Source of the DNA: Acidobacteriota bacterium
GTDB lineage: Bacteria; Acidobacteriota; Terriglobia; Terriglobales; Acidobacteriaceae
DNA: 37,162 bases
Direction of reading: 5' to 3'
NCBI GenBank assembly: GCA_013290025.1
Contig: JABCYV010000017.1
Span: 1 to 37,162 of the forward strand
Positions 8,812-17,270 of the stretch are shown one piece after another; within the stretch, counting starts at the first letter, position 1; each line of letters begins with the position of its first letter. The position numbers and the translations under genes are program-made. The notes below the pieces were generated by a model, which saw only the letters and a list, made by a program, of their open reading frames with translations, had not been told where the DNA came from and made no database searches.

Positions 8812-9016
8812 GTCATCCTGAGCGGGGCGAAGGACCTATGCAGTTGCGTCCGCCGAAAACATACTTCGCGTACATCATCACGAACCGGTCGAAGACGCTC
8901 TACACAGGCGTTACGAACAATCTAACGCGCAGGGTACGCGAACACAAAATGGGGGTAGGTTCCGCCTTTGCTGCACGCCGACTGGTACATAGGTCCTTCG
9001 CTTCGCTCAGGATGAC
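8812..9016. mobile_element. 205-bp element with 31-bp terminal inverted repeats around a GIY-YIG relic
   Basis: The left arm (8812-8842) begins GTCATCCTGAGCG and ends GAAGGACCTATGCA. The reverse complement of the right arm (8986-9016) matches it at 28 of 31 positions. The enclosed 140 bp encode the N-terminal part of a GIY-YIG protein, whose ATG (8838) lies inside the left arm. Arms of this size and symmetry suggest a small non-autonomous mobile or REP-type unit. No target duplication is obvious. It abuts the 3' end of the dipeptidase gene. Confidence 0.5.
8838..8985 (+). pseudogene. Truncated GIY-YIG nuclease-like gene
   Basis: From the ATG at 8838 the frame gives YFAYIITN at about residues 9-16 and TLYTGVTNNLTRRVREHK at about 20-37, the diagnostic start of the small GIY-YIG (YhbQ/UPF0213-like) family. 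Full members are roughly 85-100 aa and continue with an Arg/Lys-rich second half. Here similarity stops after about residue 48 (GVGSAFAARR) and the frame runs into the right inverted-repeat arm, then antisense to the dipeptidase gene. The catalytic glutamate region is missing, so nuclease activity is unlikely. Confidence 0.7.
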
Positions 9017-9032
9017 AACTCTGGTGTTGCCG

Positions 9033-10406
9033 CTACGCGCCCAGCTTCTCAAAGAACAGGCAAATCGACTCGATCCCGCGATAAAAGTTTGGGATGTGGA
9101 ATTTCTCATTGGGAGCGTGCAGGTTGTCGTCGGGCAGACCGAAGCCCATCATCACGCTGGGGATCTTTAGGACATCCTGGAAATCGGTGACGATGGGAAT
9201 GGAACCGCCGGAGCGGATGAACACCGTGTCTTTCTTGAACACATCGTGCATCGCCTCGGTCGCGGCTTTGACGTACTCATTGTCCGTGCCTACAACGCAG
9301 GCCGGGCCTTTGCTCCAAACTTTGACGCTGGTCTGAATGCCTTTGGGCGTGATTTTCTTGACGTAGTTCTTATATTTCTTAAGCACGTCGTCCGGGTCTT
9401 GGTTGGGTACGAGGCGCATGGAAACTTTGGCTGAGGCACGCGCCGGAATCACGGTCTTCGCGCCGGGTGCGGTAAATCCGCCGGGCATGCCGTGCACTTC
9501 CAACGTGGGACGCGCCCAGGTGCGATAGAGAACCGAAAAACCCGGTTCGCCGGTCAGCACCGTTGAACCCACTTCCGTTTTGCGATAGTGCTCTTCATTG
9601 AAGGGCAGTCGCTTCCAAGCCTTGAGCTCGTCTTTGCTTGGCGCTTTCACGCCCTTGTAGAAACCGGGAATCAGGATGTGTCCCTTCGCATCTTTCAGCT
9701 TGCCGATGATCTCAATCAGAGCAAAAAAAGGATTGGGCGCCGCCCCGCCGTACATGCCGGAATGCAGATCGGTCTTGGCCCCGACCGCTTCAATCTCGGT
9801 ATACACCAGTCCGCGAAGTCCAACGCAAAGCGTGGGAAGGTCAGGCGCAAACAGTTCCGTGTCGCAGACCAGCGCGAAATCAGCTTTCAGCTTAGCTTTC
9901 TCCTTGCGGACATATTCCGCGATCGATTCGCCGCCGACTTCTTCTTCGCCTTCGATGATGAACTTCACATTCAGCGGTAGCTTGCCGTTGTGGCCCTTCA
10001 TTAGGGCCTCGATGGCCTTGATCTCCATCCAGAGTTGGCCCTTGTCGTCGACCGCGCCCCGAGCATAAAGGTTGTTATTGCGTTCGGTAGGCTCAAAGGG
10101 AGGGGAGATCCATTCGTTGAGCGGATCCGGTGGCTGGACGTCGTAATGCGCGTAGCAAAGCACCGTCGGTTTGCCGGCAACATGCAGCCAGTCCGCATAG
10201 ATCAGTGGATGACCTTTGGTCGGAATGATCTCGACATGCTCCAAACCAATGCGGCGCAGTTCATTGGCCACGAATTCGGCCGCTTTTTGCACGTCAGATT
10301 TATGTTCCTGCAGAGTACTGACACTAGGAATGCGGAGAAGATCTTTCAGCTCGTTGAGGAATCGCTGCTGGTTGCCACGGGCATAACTCACTGCAGGGGA
10401 GGCCAT
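9033..10406 (-). CDS. M20 family metallopeptidase (dipeptidase)
   Basis: Zinc-dependent cytoplasmic peptidase of the M20/ArgE/DapE family, most like the carnosinase-type dipeptidases; 457 aa. Metal-binding and catalytic motifs are visible: AHYDVQPPDP with His87 and Asp89, GAVDDKGQ with the bridging Asp near 120, EGEEEVGGE with Glu154 and Glu155, CDTE further on, and a late His near the C-terminus in LHAPNE. The lid dimerisation domain lies between about 205 and 340. The frame is open back to 10505. ATG 10406 is chosen because the upstream residues have no family similarity. A possible -10 (TATACT) lies at 10468-10463. The physiological substrate is not indicated by neighbours. Confidence 0.93.
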   Translation of the reverse strand: MASPAVSYARGNQQRFLNELKDLLRIPSVSTLQEHKSDVQKAAEFVANELRRIGLEHVEIIPTKGHPLIYADWLHVAGKPTVLCYAHYDVQPPDPLNEWISPPFEPTERNNNLYARGAVDDKGQLWMEIKAIEALMKGHNGKLPLNVKFIIEGEEEVGGESIAEYVRKEKAKLKADFALVCDTELFAPDLPTLCVGLRGLVYTEIEAVGAKTDLHSGMYGGAAPNPFFALIEIIGKLKDAKGHILIPGFYKGVKAPSKDELKAWKRLPFNEEHYRKTEVGSTVLTGEPGFSVLYRTWARPTLEVHGMPGGFTAPGAKTVIPARASAKVSMRLVPNQDPDDVLKKYKNYVKKITPKGIQTSVKVWSKGPACVVGTDNEYVKAATEAMHDVFKKDTVFIRSGGSIPIVTDFQDVLKIPSVMMGFGLPDDNLHAPNEKFHIPNFYRGIESICLFFEKLGA

Positions 10407-10530
10407 AAGGTTGTCGCTTTCTCGCGAGCGAACGCGGTGTGGTTGTGCGTCTAAAACGATTAAGTATACCTGAGGTGAAAGGCTTGGGAATCCTCCGGTA
10501 CGCACAAGTCATAAGGAAAAGGCACGAAAT

Positions 10531-10554
10531 GTTCTGTGCGCCCGGGGGCAGAAC
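10531..10554 (-). terminator. Possible hairpin terminator after thiO
   Basis: GTTCTG and CAGAAC form a 6-bp stem, and on the minus strand the next 20 nt include TTTC and CTTTTCC. The stem is short, so the call is weak. Confidence 0.3.
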
Positions 10555-10566
10555 GTCGTAACAGCC

Positions 10567-11628
10567 TCAGTTGGCGAACCGTGATGGCGAAAACGCTGAA
10601 ATGTCAATCTCGGGTTTCATGCCCGTGATCACTTGCGCCATCAGTCGCGCCGTGATCGGAGCCAGCAGGATGCCGTCGCGGAAGTGCCCCGTGGCCACAA
10701 AGTATCCAGGGGTTGTCGCAGCACCGAGGATGGGCAAAGCATCAGGAGTTCCAGGACGCAGGCCTGCCCATGCCTGCAACATGCGTGCTTCACTTAAAGC
10801 GGGCACCATGCGGATGGCCGCGTGGTGTAAGCGCTGGATGGTATCCACATCGGTGCGCTTGTCGTATCCGGCTTCTTCGAGCGTGGAACCAATCACGATG
10901 CGTCCATCGCTGCGGGGAACCAGGTAGACGTCCGGCGCTCGGATTACATGACGCAATACGTTTCGGGACGCGCCCACCACCGACAGCATCTGTCCCTTTA
11001 CCGGACGAGTGGGGAACTGGTGCGGCGGAATGTGCCCAGCCCAGGCCCCGGCGCAGTTGACAACCGCTGCAGCAGCGTAGCTAGTCTTCTCAGTGCGGAC
11101 GCCGGTGACTCGTCCACTCAACAGAAGCACATCCTTCACTTCTGTACCCGAGGAGATATCGACGTCACGATGCTTGGCGGCGCGGAGCGCGGCGGTTCCA
11201 AGGGCCCGAGGATCTACGCTGCGCTCTTGCAAGAAGACTGCTGGAATTCCGGGATCGGCTAATGCAGGCTCGACTTCAGCAAGAGGAGGAGGTGCGATAT
11301 CCGCCCCGAAGCCCGCACTTGCGCAGAGATGTTCGGCAGGAAACAGAATTGTGCCTTGGTCGCGTAGATCAACGTCGATGCCGGACTCATCCTGCAACTC
11401 ATGCGCGAATTCGGGATACATGCGCGCGCTGGCGGCGGCGAGCGGTTGCAATAAGGCTGGAGTCTCGAGGCCGCACTCAACCAGCATCCCGGCGGCGGCA
11501 TGCGAGGCTTCCTGCCCAGGCTCGCCGCGCTCTACCACCAGAACCTTCGCCCCACGCTTACGAAGCGCGATCGAAAGCGACAGCCCGATGATCCCACCGC
11601 CAATGATGATGACGTCCCAAGCCTTCAT
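10567..11628 (-). CDS. thiO: Glycine oxidase ThiO (FAD-dependent amino acid oxidase family)
   Basis: FAD-dependent oxidase of the DAO family, 353 aa. ThiO oxidises glycine to the imine used in building the thiazole ring of thiamine. The FAD-binding start DVIIIGGGIIGLSLSIALRK is at residues 5-24, with an acidic residue after the second strand in VVERG. QEASHAAAGML near 40-50 is typical of ThiO, as are the substrate-domain pieces PVKGQ and the C-terminal ATGHFRDGILLAP. No other thiamine gene is adjacent, so another DAO-family oxidase cannot be fully excluded. The ATG at 11628 is chosen over the longer frame because the FAD motif begins right after it and a TACAAT -10 lies only 6 nt upstream. 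Confidence 0.88.
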   Translation of the reverse strand: MKAWDVIIIGGGIIGLSLSIALRKRGAKVLVVERGEPGQEASHAAAGMLVECGLETPALLQPLAAASARMYPEFAHELQDESGIDVDLRDQGTILFPAEHLCASAGFGADIAPPPLAEVEPALADPGIPAVFLQERSVDPRALGTAALRAAKHRDVDISSGTEVKDVLLLSGRVTGVRTEKTSYAAAAVVNCAGAWAGHIPPHQFPTRPVKGQMLSVVGASRNVLRHVIRAPDVYLVPRSDGRIVIGSTLEEAGYDKRTDVDTIQRLHHAAIRMVPALSEARMLQAWAGLRPGTPDALPILGAATTPGYFVATGHFRDGILLAPITARLMAQVITGMKPEIDISAFSPSRFAN

Positions 11629-11634
11629 CTTGGC

Positions 11635-11640
11635 ATTGTA
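11635..11640 (-). promoter_or_regulatory. -10 element giving a leaderless thiO transcript
   Basis: TACAAT on the minus strand ends 6 nt before the thiO ATG (11628). There is no Shine-Dalgarno sequence. Transcription would start at or within a base or two of the start codon. Confidence 0.5.
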
Positions 11641-11798
11641 AAAGAGGGCGAGCCGTTCTCCGCGGGGCCACAAGCGAAGTTACTTTTTCAGTTCGCTGGG
11701 AAAAAGCACAACGGCCGCAAGAACCGAAAGCCAACCCAAATACCATAGTTACTTTCAGCCGAACCCTTCTGGGTACGGCGGCTGCCTCGCTTGCCACC

Positions 11799-11804
11799 TA
11801 TAAT
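11799..11804 (+). promoter_or_regulatory. -10 element for the membrane/TPR protein gene
   Basis: A perfect TATAAT followed by CCGC, the same TATAATCCGC decamer as at 766-775. It ends 8 nt before the GTG at 11813. No good -35 hexamer is found at 16-18 bp. Confidence 0.5.
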
Positions 11805-11812
11805 CCGCGCAG

Positions 11813-14038
11813 GTGGAACTGAGAGCGACGGTTCCTTCCCCACGCGAGATGCCCAAAACAAACAGCAAATTCGCTGTTAGCCCATCACTGTGGATCTACA
11901 ATCCTGCGCTTGATCTCATCGTGGGCTGCGGCGCGTGGTCGGCGCCTTTGTTGCTATTTGCGTATTCTGCCGGAGCTGCGAATACTCTCGCGTGGTCGAT
12001 TGCCTTCTATGGCCTGGCGCTATTCTTCAACTATCCGCACTACATGGCGACGCTTTACCGCGCCTACCATACTGCGGAAGACTTCCATAAATATCGCATC
12101 TTCACGGTTCACATCACGGCGTTAGTGGTTCTGACTCTCGTCTTCTCCCACTTCTGGTTCCGCGCCCTTCCATGGATCTTTACGCTGTATCTCACCTGGA
12201 GCCCGTGGCACTACAGCGGACAAAATTACGGATTGTTCATGATGTTCGCACGGCGGGCTGGGGCGAAAGTATCCATCCTTGAGCGTCGAGCTTTGTACTC
12301 CGCCTTCTTGCTTTCTTACGTGATCTTGTTCTTGAGCTTTCACACCGGTCCATCGAGCGATCCGCTTTTTCTCTCGCTGGGAATTCCGGGCAAGGTGAGT
12401 TCGATTGTCTTGCTACCTCTGGCCATCGGATTCGTGGCGGTTTCCACGTTTGGGTTGTCCCGCCTAGTGGGACAAGTGGGCTGGAAGCCGCTATTGCCCT
12501 CGCTCACGCTTTTCTCCACGCAATTCATTTGGTTTCTGGTGCCCACGATCTTATCGGTCGCAGAACGGATGCAGGTTCCGCAGAACCGGTATAGCACCGG
12601 CGTCCTCGCCGTGATGCACTCGGCCCAGTACCTTTGGATCACCAGCTACTACGCCCGCCGCGAGGCTGCCGGGGAGAACACCGGGCGCTGGCGTCCGCTG
12701 GCTTACTTCGGACTACTCATCGTCGGCGGAATTGCGCTCTTCGTTCCCGGGCCATGGCTGGCCAGCCGCGTGTTTCATGCTGACTTCAGCACCAGCTTCT
12801 TAATCTTCACCGCTCTAGTCAACATTCATCACTTCATCCTTGATGGCGCGATCTGGAAGCTGCGGGACGGCCGCATTGCTGCGCTGCTGCTGAATTCGCA
12901 AGACCGCCTGTCAAGCGCGACGGCGGCAGCGGGAAGCGGTGTCGCCACCAGCTTACGCTGGTTGACGGGGACCTCACGCTGGGCAAGAGCGTTGCGAGTC
13001 AGCGCCGCCTTGCTGTTGCTGGCTTGGGGAACCGTTGACCAGGTTCGCTACTATCTGGCTCTGCACAGTGAAAGCTTGCCTGATCTGCAGCGAGCCGCGG
13101 ACCTCGACTCGTTTGATAGTTCGCTGGAGATGCATCTCGGTCGGAAGGAACAGGAGGCCGGCAAAATTGATAAGGCCGTCGCAGCTTGGCAACAGGCTCT
13201 CCGCGCCAATCCAGCCGATACTGCAGCGCGCGACGCATTGCTCAAATACCTTACCGGCCAGAAGCGCTTTGACGATGCCTACGCGTTGACGCGCCAGTCG
13301 CTCCGCTACGCGCCTAAGGATGCAAACTTACTTGTCAATTACGGCATTCTCGCCCAGCAGCTCAGCCATCCGGATGAAGCCGTCCAAAGCTGGAAGAAGG
13401 CAATCGCGTTTGATCCTTCGCAAGCTCGCGCCACTCTTTATCTGGCAGGCGAATTGGACCGGGAAGGGAAGGCAGAGGCCGCAATCCCCTATTACATTAT
13501 GTTTCTCGACAAGATCGCGCATGCCGGAGCAGAGAATCGTCCTCCTGCAAGTGATGTGATTTCGATCGTGCTACGGCTGGCGCAGTGTCAGGCACAGGCT
13601 AAACATCCAGAGCAAGCGCAAGAGGCATACGAGCTGGCGCGGAAAATTGCATCACAGACGGGGGAGAAAAGGCTGGAGAGCTTCACTAGTGTGGCCGAGG
13701 CCGAACTCGAAGCGGGGCAGAACAAGATCCCGCAGGCGCTGCGTCTGTACCAGAATGCGCTCGGATTGGACGCTGAGGTAAATGACGTCCGCAGCGAAGC
13801 CACGGATTGGTACAGTTACGCCCTCTTTCTGCGCGATTCCGGCTTTCCGTCGCGCCTGGCTTATGCGTGTCTGCTGAAATCCGAATCGTTGATGAAACCT
13901 CTTAAAGATGTTTCGGCCCAGCAATCGGTCACGCTGGTTCGGGTCGAAGTAGGAAAAAAATTGGGTGGGCAAGCGATACAACTCCAGCACAATTCCGAGG
14001 CTGCTCTTAAAGAAGCTCTGGCGCTGAAAGATCGCTAA
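11813..14038 (+). CDS. Polytopic membrane protein with His motifs and C-terminal TPR domain
   Basis: Protein of up to 741 aa, not assigned to a named family. Roughly residues 30-410 hold about ten hydrophobic segments. His-containing motifs sit at segment ends: NYPHYMATLYRAYH (about 87-100), WSPWHYSGQNYG (about 142-153), MHSAQYLW (about 263-270) and NIHHFILDGAIWKLRDGR (about 338-355). Such patterns recall membrane metalloenzymes, but no known desaturase or oxidase signature is complete. Residues about 425-700 are TPR repeats (for example NPADTAARDALLKYL, LVNYGILAQQLSHPDEAVQ) outside the membrane. Start options are GTG 11813, which fits a leaderless transcript from TATAAT at 11799, and ATG 11849. 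Divergent from thiO. Function unknown. Confidence 0.9.
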   Translation: MELRATVPSPREMPKTNSKFAVSPSLWIYNPALDLIVGCGAWSAPLLLFAYSAGAANTLAWSIAFYGLALFFNYPHYMATLYRAYHTAEDFHKYRIFTVHITALVVLTLVFSHFWFRALPWIFTLYLTWSPWHYSGQNYGLFMMFARRAGAKVSILERRALYSAFLLSYVILFLSFHTGPSSDPLFLSLGIPGKVSSIVLLPLAIGFVAVSTFGLSRLVGQVGWKPLLPSLTLFSTQFIWFLVPTILSVAERMQVPQNRYSTGVLAVMHSAQYLWITSYYARREAAGENTGRWRPLAYFGLLIVGGIALFVPGPWLASRVFHADFSTSFLIFTALVNIHHFILDGAIWKLRDGRIAALLLNSQDRLSSATAAAGSGVATSLRWLTGTSRWARALRVSAALLLLAWGTVDQVRYYLALHSESLPDLQRAADLDSFDSSLEMHLGRKEQEAGKIDKAVAAWQQALRANPADTAARDALLKYLTGQKRFDDAYALTRQSLRYAPKDANLLVNYGILAQQLSHPDEAVQSWKKAIAFDPSQARATLYLAGELDREGKAEAAIPYYIMFLDKIAHAGAENRPPASDVISIVLRLAQCQAQAKHPEQAQEAYELARKIASQTGEKRLESFTSVAEAELEAGQNKIPQALRLYQNALGLDAEVNDVRSEATDWYSYALFLRDSGFPSRLAYACLLKSESLMKPLKDVSAQQSVTLVRVEVGKKLGGQAIQLQHNSEAALKEALALKDR

Positions 14039-14122
14039 CCCGCGGCGTGCGTTGACGACCGATCTTCATGCTGTTCTCGGACTAGACGCCCAGGAACCAC
14101 CCCTGATCGCTCGACTTCACAG

Positions 14123-15061
14123 CTATGGTCCAACTGGCACGTAGACTCTGTCAGCGGCGACCAACTCCGCGTTTGGCACTTCGGTGCGGAGCTTGACCTG
14201 TTGGAACCCAGCCTTTTTTTCCGGCTTGGCGAGAAACGTCAACAGATACTGGCGAGTCAACCGGTGGGTTAGATCATCCAGGTACGGAGCAAAGGAGACT
14301 GGGGCGCCGAAACCGAGGTAGTAGGATTCTCCGCCGGTCTCGTCGGAAATCTGGGAAAGATAGTTCTGTCCCCAGTTGATACGCCAGAAACTATGACCGA
14401 AGTGGCCCCCGCCGGGCATATAGATCGAGAAAATGATAACTCCCGCGCGCTGGGCATCTTCAATGGTGGAGTCCACATAAGGGTCGCTGGGTCCGCTGCC
14501 CCAAAATCGATCAATGCCGTCCGAAACCATCAGGATCTCGCGGCGAACCGGAGTTTCGGGCCAGCGCTTGATCAAATCGGTCACCGAGAAATAGGGGCTG
14601 GCAGACGCGCCCGGGTCTCCGAACGGAAGGCGGAGCGCTTTGGCTGCCTGCGCATGGTCGTTGGTGGGATTCTGCAGAACGTCTGCGATGCCGTTTCGCA
14701 TATACGCCACACCGATCGCCGTGGTTGCGGGCTGCGCATTGATGAATTGGCGTACGTCTTCCAACTGCGAGCCGAGGCTTGTGTTGGCAGAGTCGTCGAT
14801 CAGAATGAAGAGTTGAAGTCCTGCGTGCTCTCCTTGCAATGCCAGCCAGTCCGTAACCTTAGCTCGATCACGACCTTGGTATACCATCACATCTTCGCGG
14901 TTAATGACGGGAACGTTGGAACCGTGACGAGGTTCCACGGTTACCACCATATGGACCGGGGGCCCAGTTGATGACGCCTCCTGGGCCACAACCGACGATA
15001 GGCCAACTGCCAGCGCGGTCGCCGCAAGAAGTACGCCCGCAATGATGTGGGATTTCCTCAT
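14123..15061 (-). CDS. Secreted VWFA-domain protein (VWFA-related acidobacterial type)
   Basis: Protein of 312 aa with an N-terminal signal peptide (residues about 1-26, MRKSHIIAGVLLAATALAVG). It then has a beta-rich segment (VTVEPRHGSNVPVINREDVMVYQG) and a von Willebrand A domain from about residue 85 to 280. This order matches the VWFA-related family common in Acidobacteriota. The metal-ion site is DDSANTS near residues 93-99, a variant of DxSxS, and the second acidic loop is VSDGID near 181-186. The ATG at 15061 has a strong AAGGAGG site 6 nt upstream. It converges on the membrane/TPR gene; no partner gene is adjacent. A role in extracellular adhesion is typical for the fold but not shown here. 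Confidence 0.9.
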   Translation of the reverse strand: MRKSHIIAGVLLAATALAVGLSSVVAQEASSTGPPVHMVVTVEPRHGSNVPVINREDVMVYQGRDRAKVTDWLALQGEHAGLQLFILIDDSANTSLGSQLEDVRQFINAQPATTAIGVAYMRNGIADVLQNPTNDHAQAAKALRLPFGDPGASASPYFSVTDLIKRWPETPVRREILMVSDGIDRFWGSGPSDPYVDSTIEDAQRAGVIIFSIYMPGGGHFGHSFWRINWGQNYLSQISDETGGESYYLGFGAPVSFAPYLDDLTHRLTRQYLLTFLAKPEKKAGFQQVKLRTEVPNAELVAADRVYVPVGP

Positions 15062-15216
15062 CGAAGCCTCCTTGGCAAATAGGGGCTGAAGATAGACGCA
15101 ACGCTACTCCGCGGAAATCAAACCTGTCAATGCGCGCCGAAAAGGAGGGCTGGAGTGTTGCAATAGGACCTCTGCCGAAAATCGGTCATTGGGAAAGTAT
15201 CAGAGTCACCTGATTT

Positions 15217-15705
15217 TCACAGTTTGCTCAGAAAATCTACGATCTCGGGCTGGCTCCAATCGACCGGACCGATAAACTTGCGGCGCAAGACCCCGCTGCG
15301 ATCCACGATGTAGGTCTCGGGGAACTTGAATGTACCGTAAAGATTGTTGCTCTTCTGGTCGGCATCGCGGACGGTAAGCAGATCGACACCGTGGTCCTTC
15401 AAGAATCTGTGATAGGCGTCGCCATCAGCGTCGACGCTAACCGCGAGCACCTCCACGCCCTTGGCCTTCATCCGGCGTTGCATTTGGACCAGAGAAGGCA
15501 TTTCGTCCACGCAGGGCGGACACCAGGTGGCCCAGAAGTTCAACACAACGACCTTGCCTCGCAGATCGGCCAGGCTGACTTTGCGGTCGACGTCCTGCAC
15601 TGTGAAATCGGGAGCTGGGTTGCCGATGTGGGGTGGGCGAGAACCGCCGTAGCAGCCGAGCAAGAGAAGAGGGAAGAGGGCAAACAGGACCGAGGCGCAT
15701 CGCAC
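15217..15705 (-). CDS. TlpA/ResA-like thioredoxin-fold lipoprotein
   Basis: Extracytoplasmic thiol-disulfide oxidoreductase of the TlpA/ResA group, 162 aa from the chosen start. Residues 1-17 are a signal peptide ending in the lipobox LLLGC (Cys18), so it should be membrane-anchored. The redox motif WCPPC is at residues 61-65 inside NFWATWCPPC, and the cis-proline region is FPETYIVDRSG. Likely roles are cytochrome c maturation or periplasmic disulfide reduction. The frame extends upstream to 15891, but that would overlap the divergent glycosyltransferase gene and bury the signal peptide. GTG 15705 starts exactly at the signal peptide and lies 6 nt after a TATTAT -10, which suggests a leaderless mRNA. 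Confidence 0.88.
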   Translation of the reverse strand: MRCASVLFALFPLLLLGCYGGSRPPHIGNPAPDFTVQDVDRKVSLADLRGKVVVLNFWATWCPPCVDEMPSLVQMQRRMKAKGVEVLAVSVDADGDAYHRFLKDHGVDLLTVRDADQKSNNLYGTFKFPETYIVDRSGVLRRKFIGPVDWSQPEIVDFLSKL

Positions 15706-15710
15706 AAAGC

Positions 15711-15717
15711 TATAATA
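15711..15717. promoter_or_regulatory. Overlapping divergent -10 elements (tlpA-like / glycosyltransferase)
   Basis: TATAAT reads rightward at 15711-15716, and TATTAT reads leftward over 15717-15712. The two start codons, GTG 15705 and ATG 15731, are only 25 bp apart, so one near-symmetrical element probably serves both directions. Confidence 0.55.
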
Positions 15718-15730
15718 CCTAATTCGGCTT

Positions 15731-16831
15731 ATGGTCACGTCGCAGCCAGCAACGAGCATGTCTGTCGTCTCGGTGATTGTGCCGGCACGCAATGAAGAAG
15801 CCAGCCTGGGGGCGTGTCTGGAATCGCTGGTCGCGCAGGACGGAGTGGCTTTCGAGATTATCGGGGTCGATGATGGCTCGACCGATCGCACTCGCGAAAT
15901 CGCGCAGTCTTTTCCTCGCGTGCGGCTGATTGATGCTGGGTCCTTGCCTCAGGGCTGGACCGGCAAGAACAACGCCATGGCGGCTGGCGCTAGACAAGCT
16001 CGCGGTAGGTGGCTGCTGTTCACCGATGCAGATACGGTGCATCATGCGGGATCGCTGGCTCGTGCGCTGGCCGAGGCCAAGAAACATGGCGCGGCTTTAG
16101 TTTCCTATTCCCCGGAGCAGGAAGTGCACGGCTTCTGGGAGAAGGCCGTGATGCCGGTGATTTTCGCGGAGCTGGCGTCAACCTATAAGCCATCGCAGGT
16201 GAGCAATCCTGCTTCTCCTGCTGCCGCGGCCAACGGGCAATATTTGCTGATTTCTCGTGAAGCATACGACGCGGTCGGGGGATACGCCGGCGTTGCCAAT
16301 AGCTTGCTCGAGGACGTCGCCCTGGCGCGGGCCGTCAAAGCGTCGGGTCGAAGGATTTTCTTTCGCTACGGCGGAGACGCAGTTCGCACTCGTATGTATA
16401 GGAACTTCGCACAACTCCGCGAGGGCTGGACCAAGAACCTGGCATTGCTGTTTCCGTCAGCGGGACCATTGGCGATTATGAGGTTGACGGAGTTTGTGCT
16501 GATCGTGGGAAGCGCGGCAATCGCCATCATCGCAGCGATCGACAGTCGTCCGAAAGCGGCTGCCGCGACGGGACTTCTTGCCGTTACTTTGGTCTCTCTA
16601 TTTCTTCAGCGAATGCGCAAGGCGCATTTTTCCTGGGACGCGAATATTTTCTCTTTAATAGGACTCCCATTGTTTTCGTATCTTCTGCTCCGCTCCAGAC
16701 TCTCTTATAAGAAGGGAAGCGTGATCTGGAAAGAACGCACCTACGCTTCGCCGCCGGGTCCGGAGCCGCAAACCCGATTGTGCATTGGCGTAGAAGAGCC
16801 GGCTCTCGGGCCAGGGTTGAAGCGTCTATAG
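15731..16831 (+). CDS. Membrane-associated family 2 glycosyltransferase
   Basis: GT2-type transferase of 366 aa with an N-terminal catalytic domain and C-terminal membrane segments at about residues 252-272, 276-298 and 312-326. SVIVPARNEE (14-23), VDDGSTDRT (46-54) and the DAD metal motif (99-101) bind the nucleotide sugar. LLEDVALAR supplies the catalytic acid and QLREGWTKN the acceptor-side motif. It resembles transferases acting on lipids such as carotenoids or hopanoids (CrtQ/HpnB-like); the acceptor cannot be read from sequence. ATG 15758, ten codons in, is an equally good start by family length. It is separated from the next pterin gene by 28 bp, so the four genes to folE may form one operon. 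Confidence 0.88.
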   Translation: MVTSQPATSMSVVSVIVPARNEEASLGACLESLVAQDGVAFEIIGVDDGSTDRTREIAQSFPRVRLIDAGSLPQGWTGKNNAMAAGARQARGRWLLFTDADTVHHAGSLARALAEAKKHGAALVSYSPEQEVHGFWEKAVMPVIFAELASTYKPSQVSNPASPAAAANGQYLLISREAYDAVGGYAGVANSLLEDVALARAVKASGRRIFFRYGGDAVRTRMYRNFAQLREGWTKNLALLFPSAGPLAIMRLTEFVLIVGSAAIAIIAAIDSRPKAAAATGLLAVTLVSLFLQRMRKAHFSWDANIFSLIGLPLFSYLLLRSRLSYKKGSVIWKERTYASPPGPEPQTRLCIGVEEPALGPGLKRL

Positions 16832-16859
16832 ACTAAGGTTTTTGGTAGCCGAGGCACGA

Positions 16860-17270
16860 ATGGTTTATCTCACCCGAAAAGCCGAGTTTGCTGCTTCGCA
16901 CTATTACCACAATCCGGATTTCACCGCGGAGGAGAACCGGCGCATTTTCGGCAAATGCAATAACCCCAATGGTCACGGTCACAACTACACGCTGGAAGTC
17001 ACCGTGAAAGGTGAAGTCGATCCGCGTTCAGGCTTTGTAGTTGACTTAAGGCAACTGAAAGAAGTCTTGAACCGTGAAGTGCTGGACGCGATGGACCATC
17101 GTTTCCTGAACAAAGAAGTCCCTGAATTTTCTACGCGCATTCCGACTACCGAGAATTTGGCCATTGCGATCTGGCAGCGCCTGGCGTCCAAGCTCCAAAA
17201 GGCGCAATTGCACCGCGTGCGGGTATACGAAACACCCGATTTATTCGTTGATTTCTACGGTGAAGCGTGA
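16860..17270 (+). CDS. 6-pyruvoyl-tetrahydropterin synthase family protein (complete active site)
   Basis: PTPS/QueD-family zinc lyase, 136 aa. Its substrate would be 7,8-dihydroneopterin triphosphate made by FolE. Zinc ligands are His14 (ASHYY) and His39 and His41 in NGHGHNY. The catalytic Cys33 is in GKCNNPNGHGHNY, a motif closer to animal PTPS than to E. coli QueD. The Asp79-His80 catalytic pair is in AMDHRFLN, and Glu124 is in VYETPD. The product could be 6-pyruvoyl-tetrahydropterin (biopterin route), 6-carboxy-tetrahydropterin (queuosine route) or a folate precursor. ATG 16860 has a CGAGG site upstream, while a TTG at 16842 is also in frame. The stop overlaps the start of the next gene. 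Confidence 0.92.
   Translation: MVYLTRKAEFAASHYYHNPDFTAEENRRIFGKCNNPNGHGHNYTLEVTVKGEVDPRSGFVVDLRQLKEVLNREVLDAMDHRFLNKEVPEFSTRIPTTENLAIAIWQRLASKLQKAQLHRVRVYETPDLFVDFYGEA

Noticed and set aside
15706-15891. Upstream extension of the TlpA-like protein
   Set aside because: Would overlap the glycosyltransferase gene by more than 150 bp and place the lipoprotein signal in the middle of the protein.
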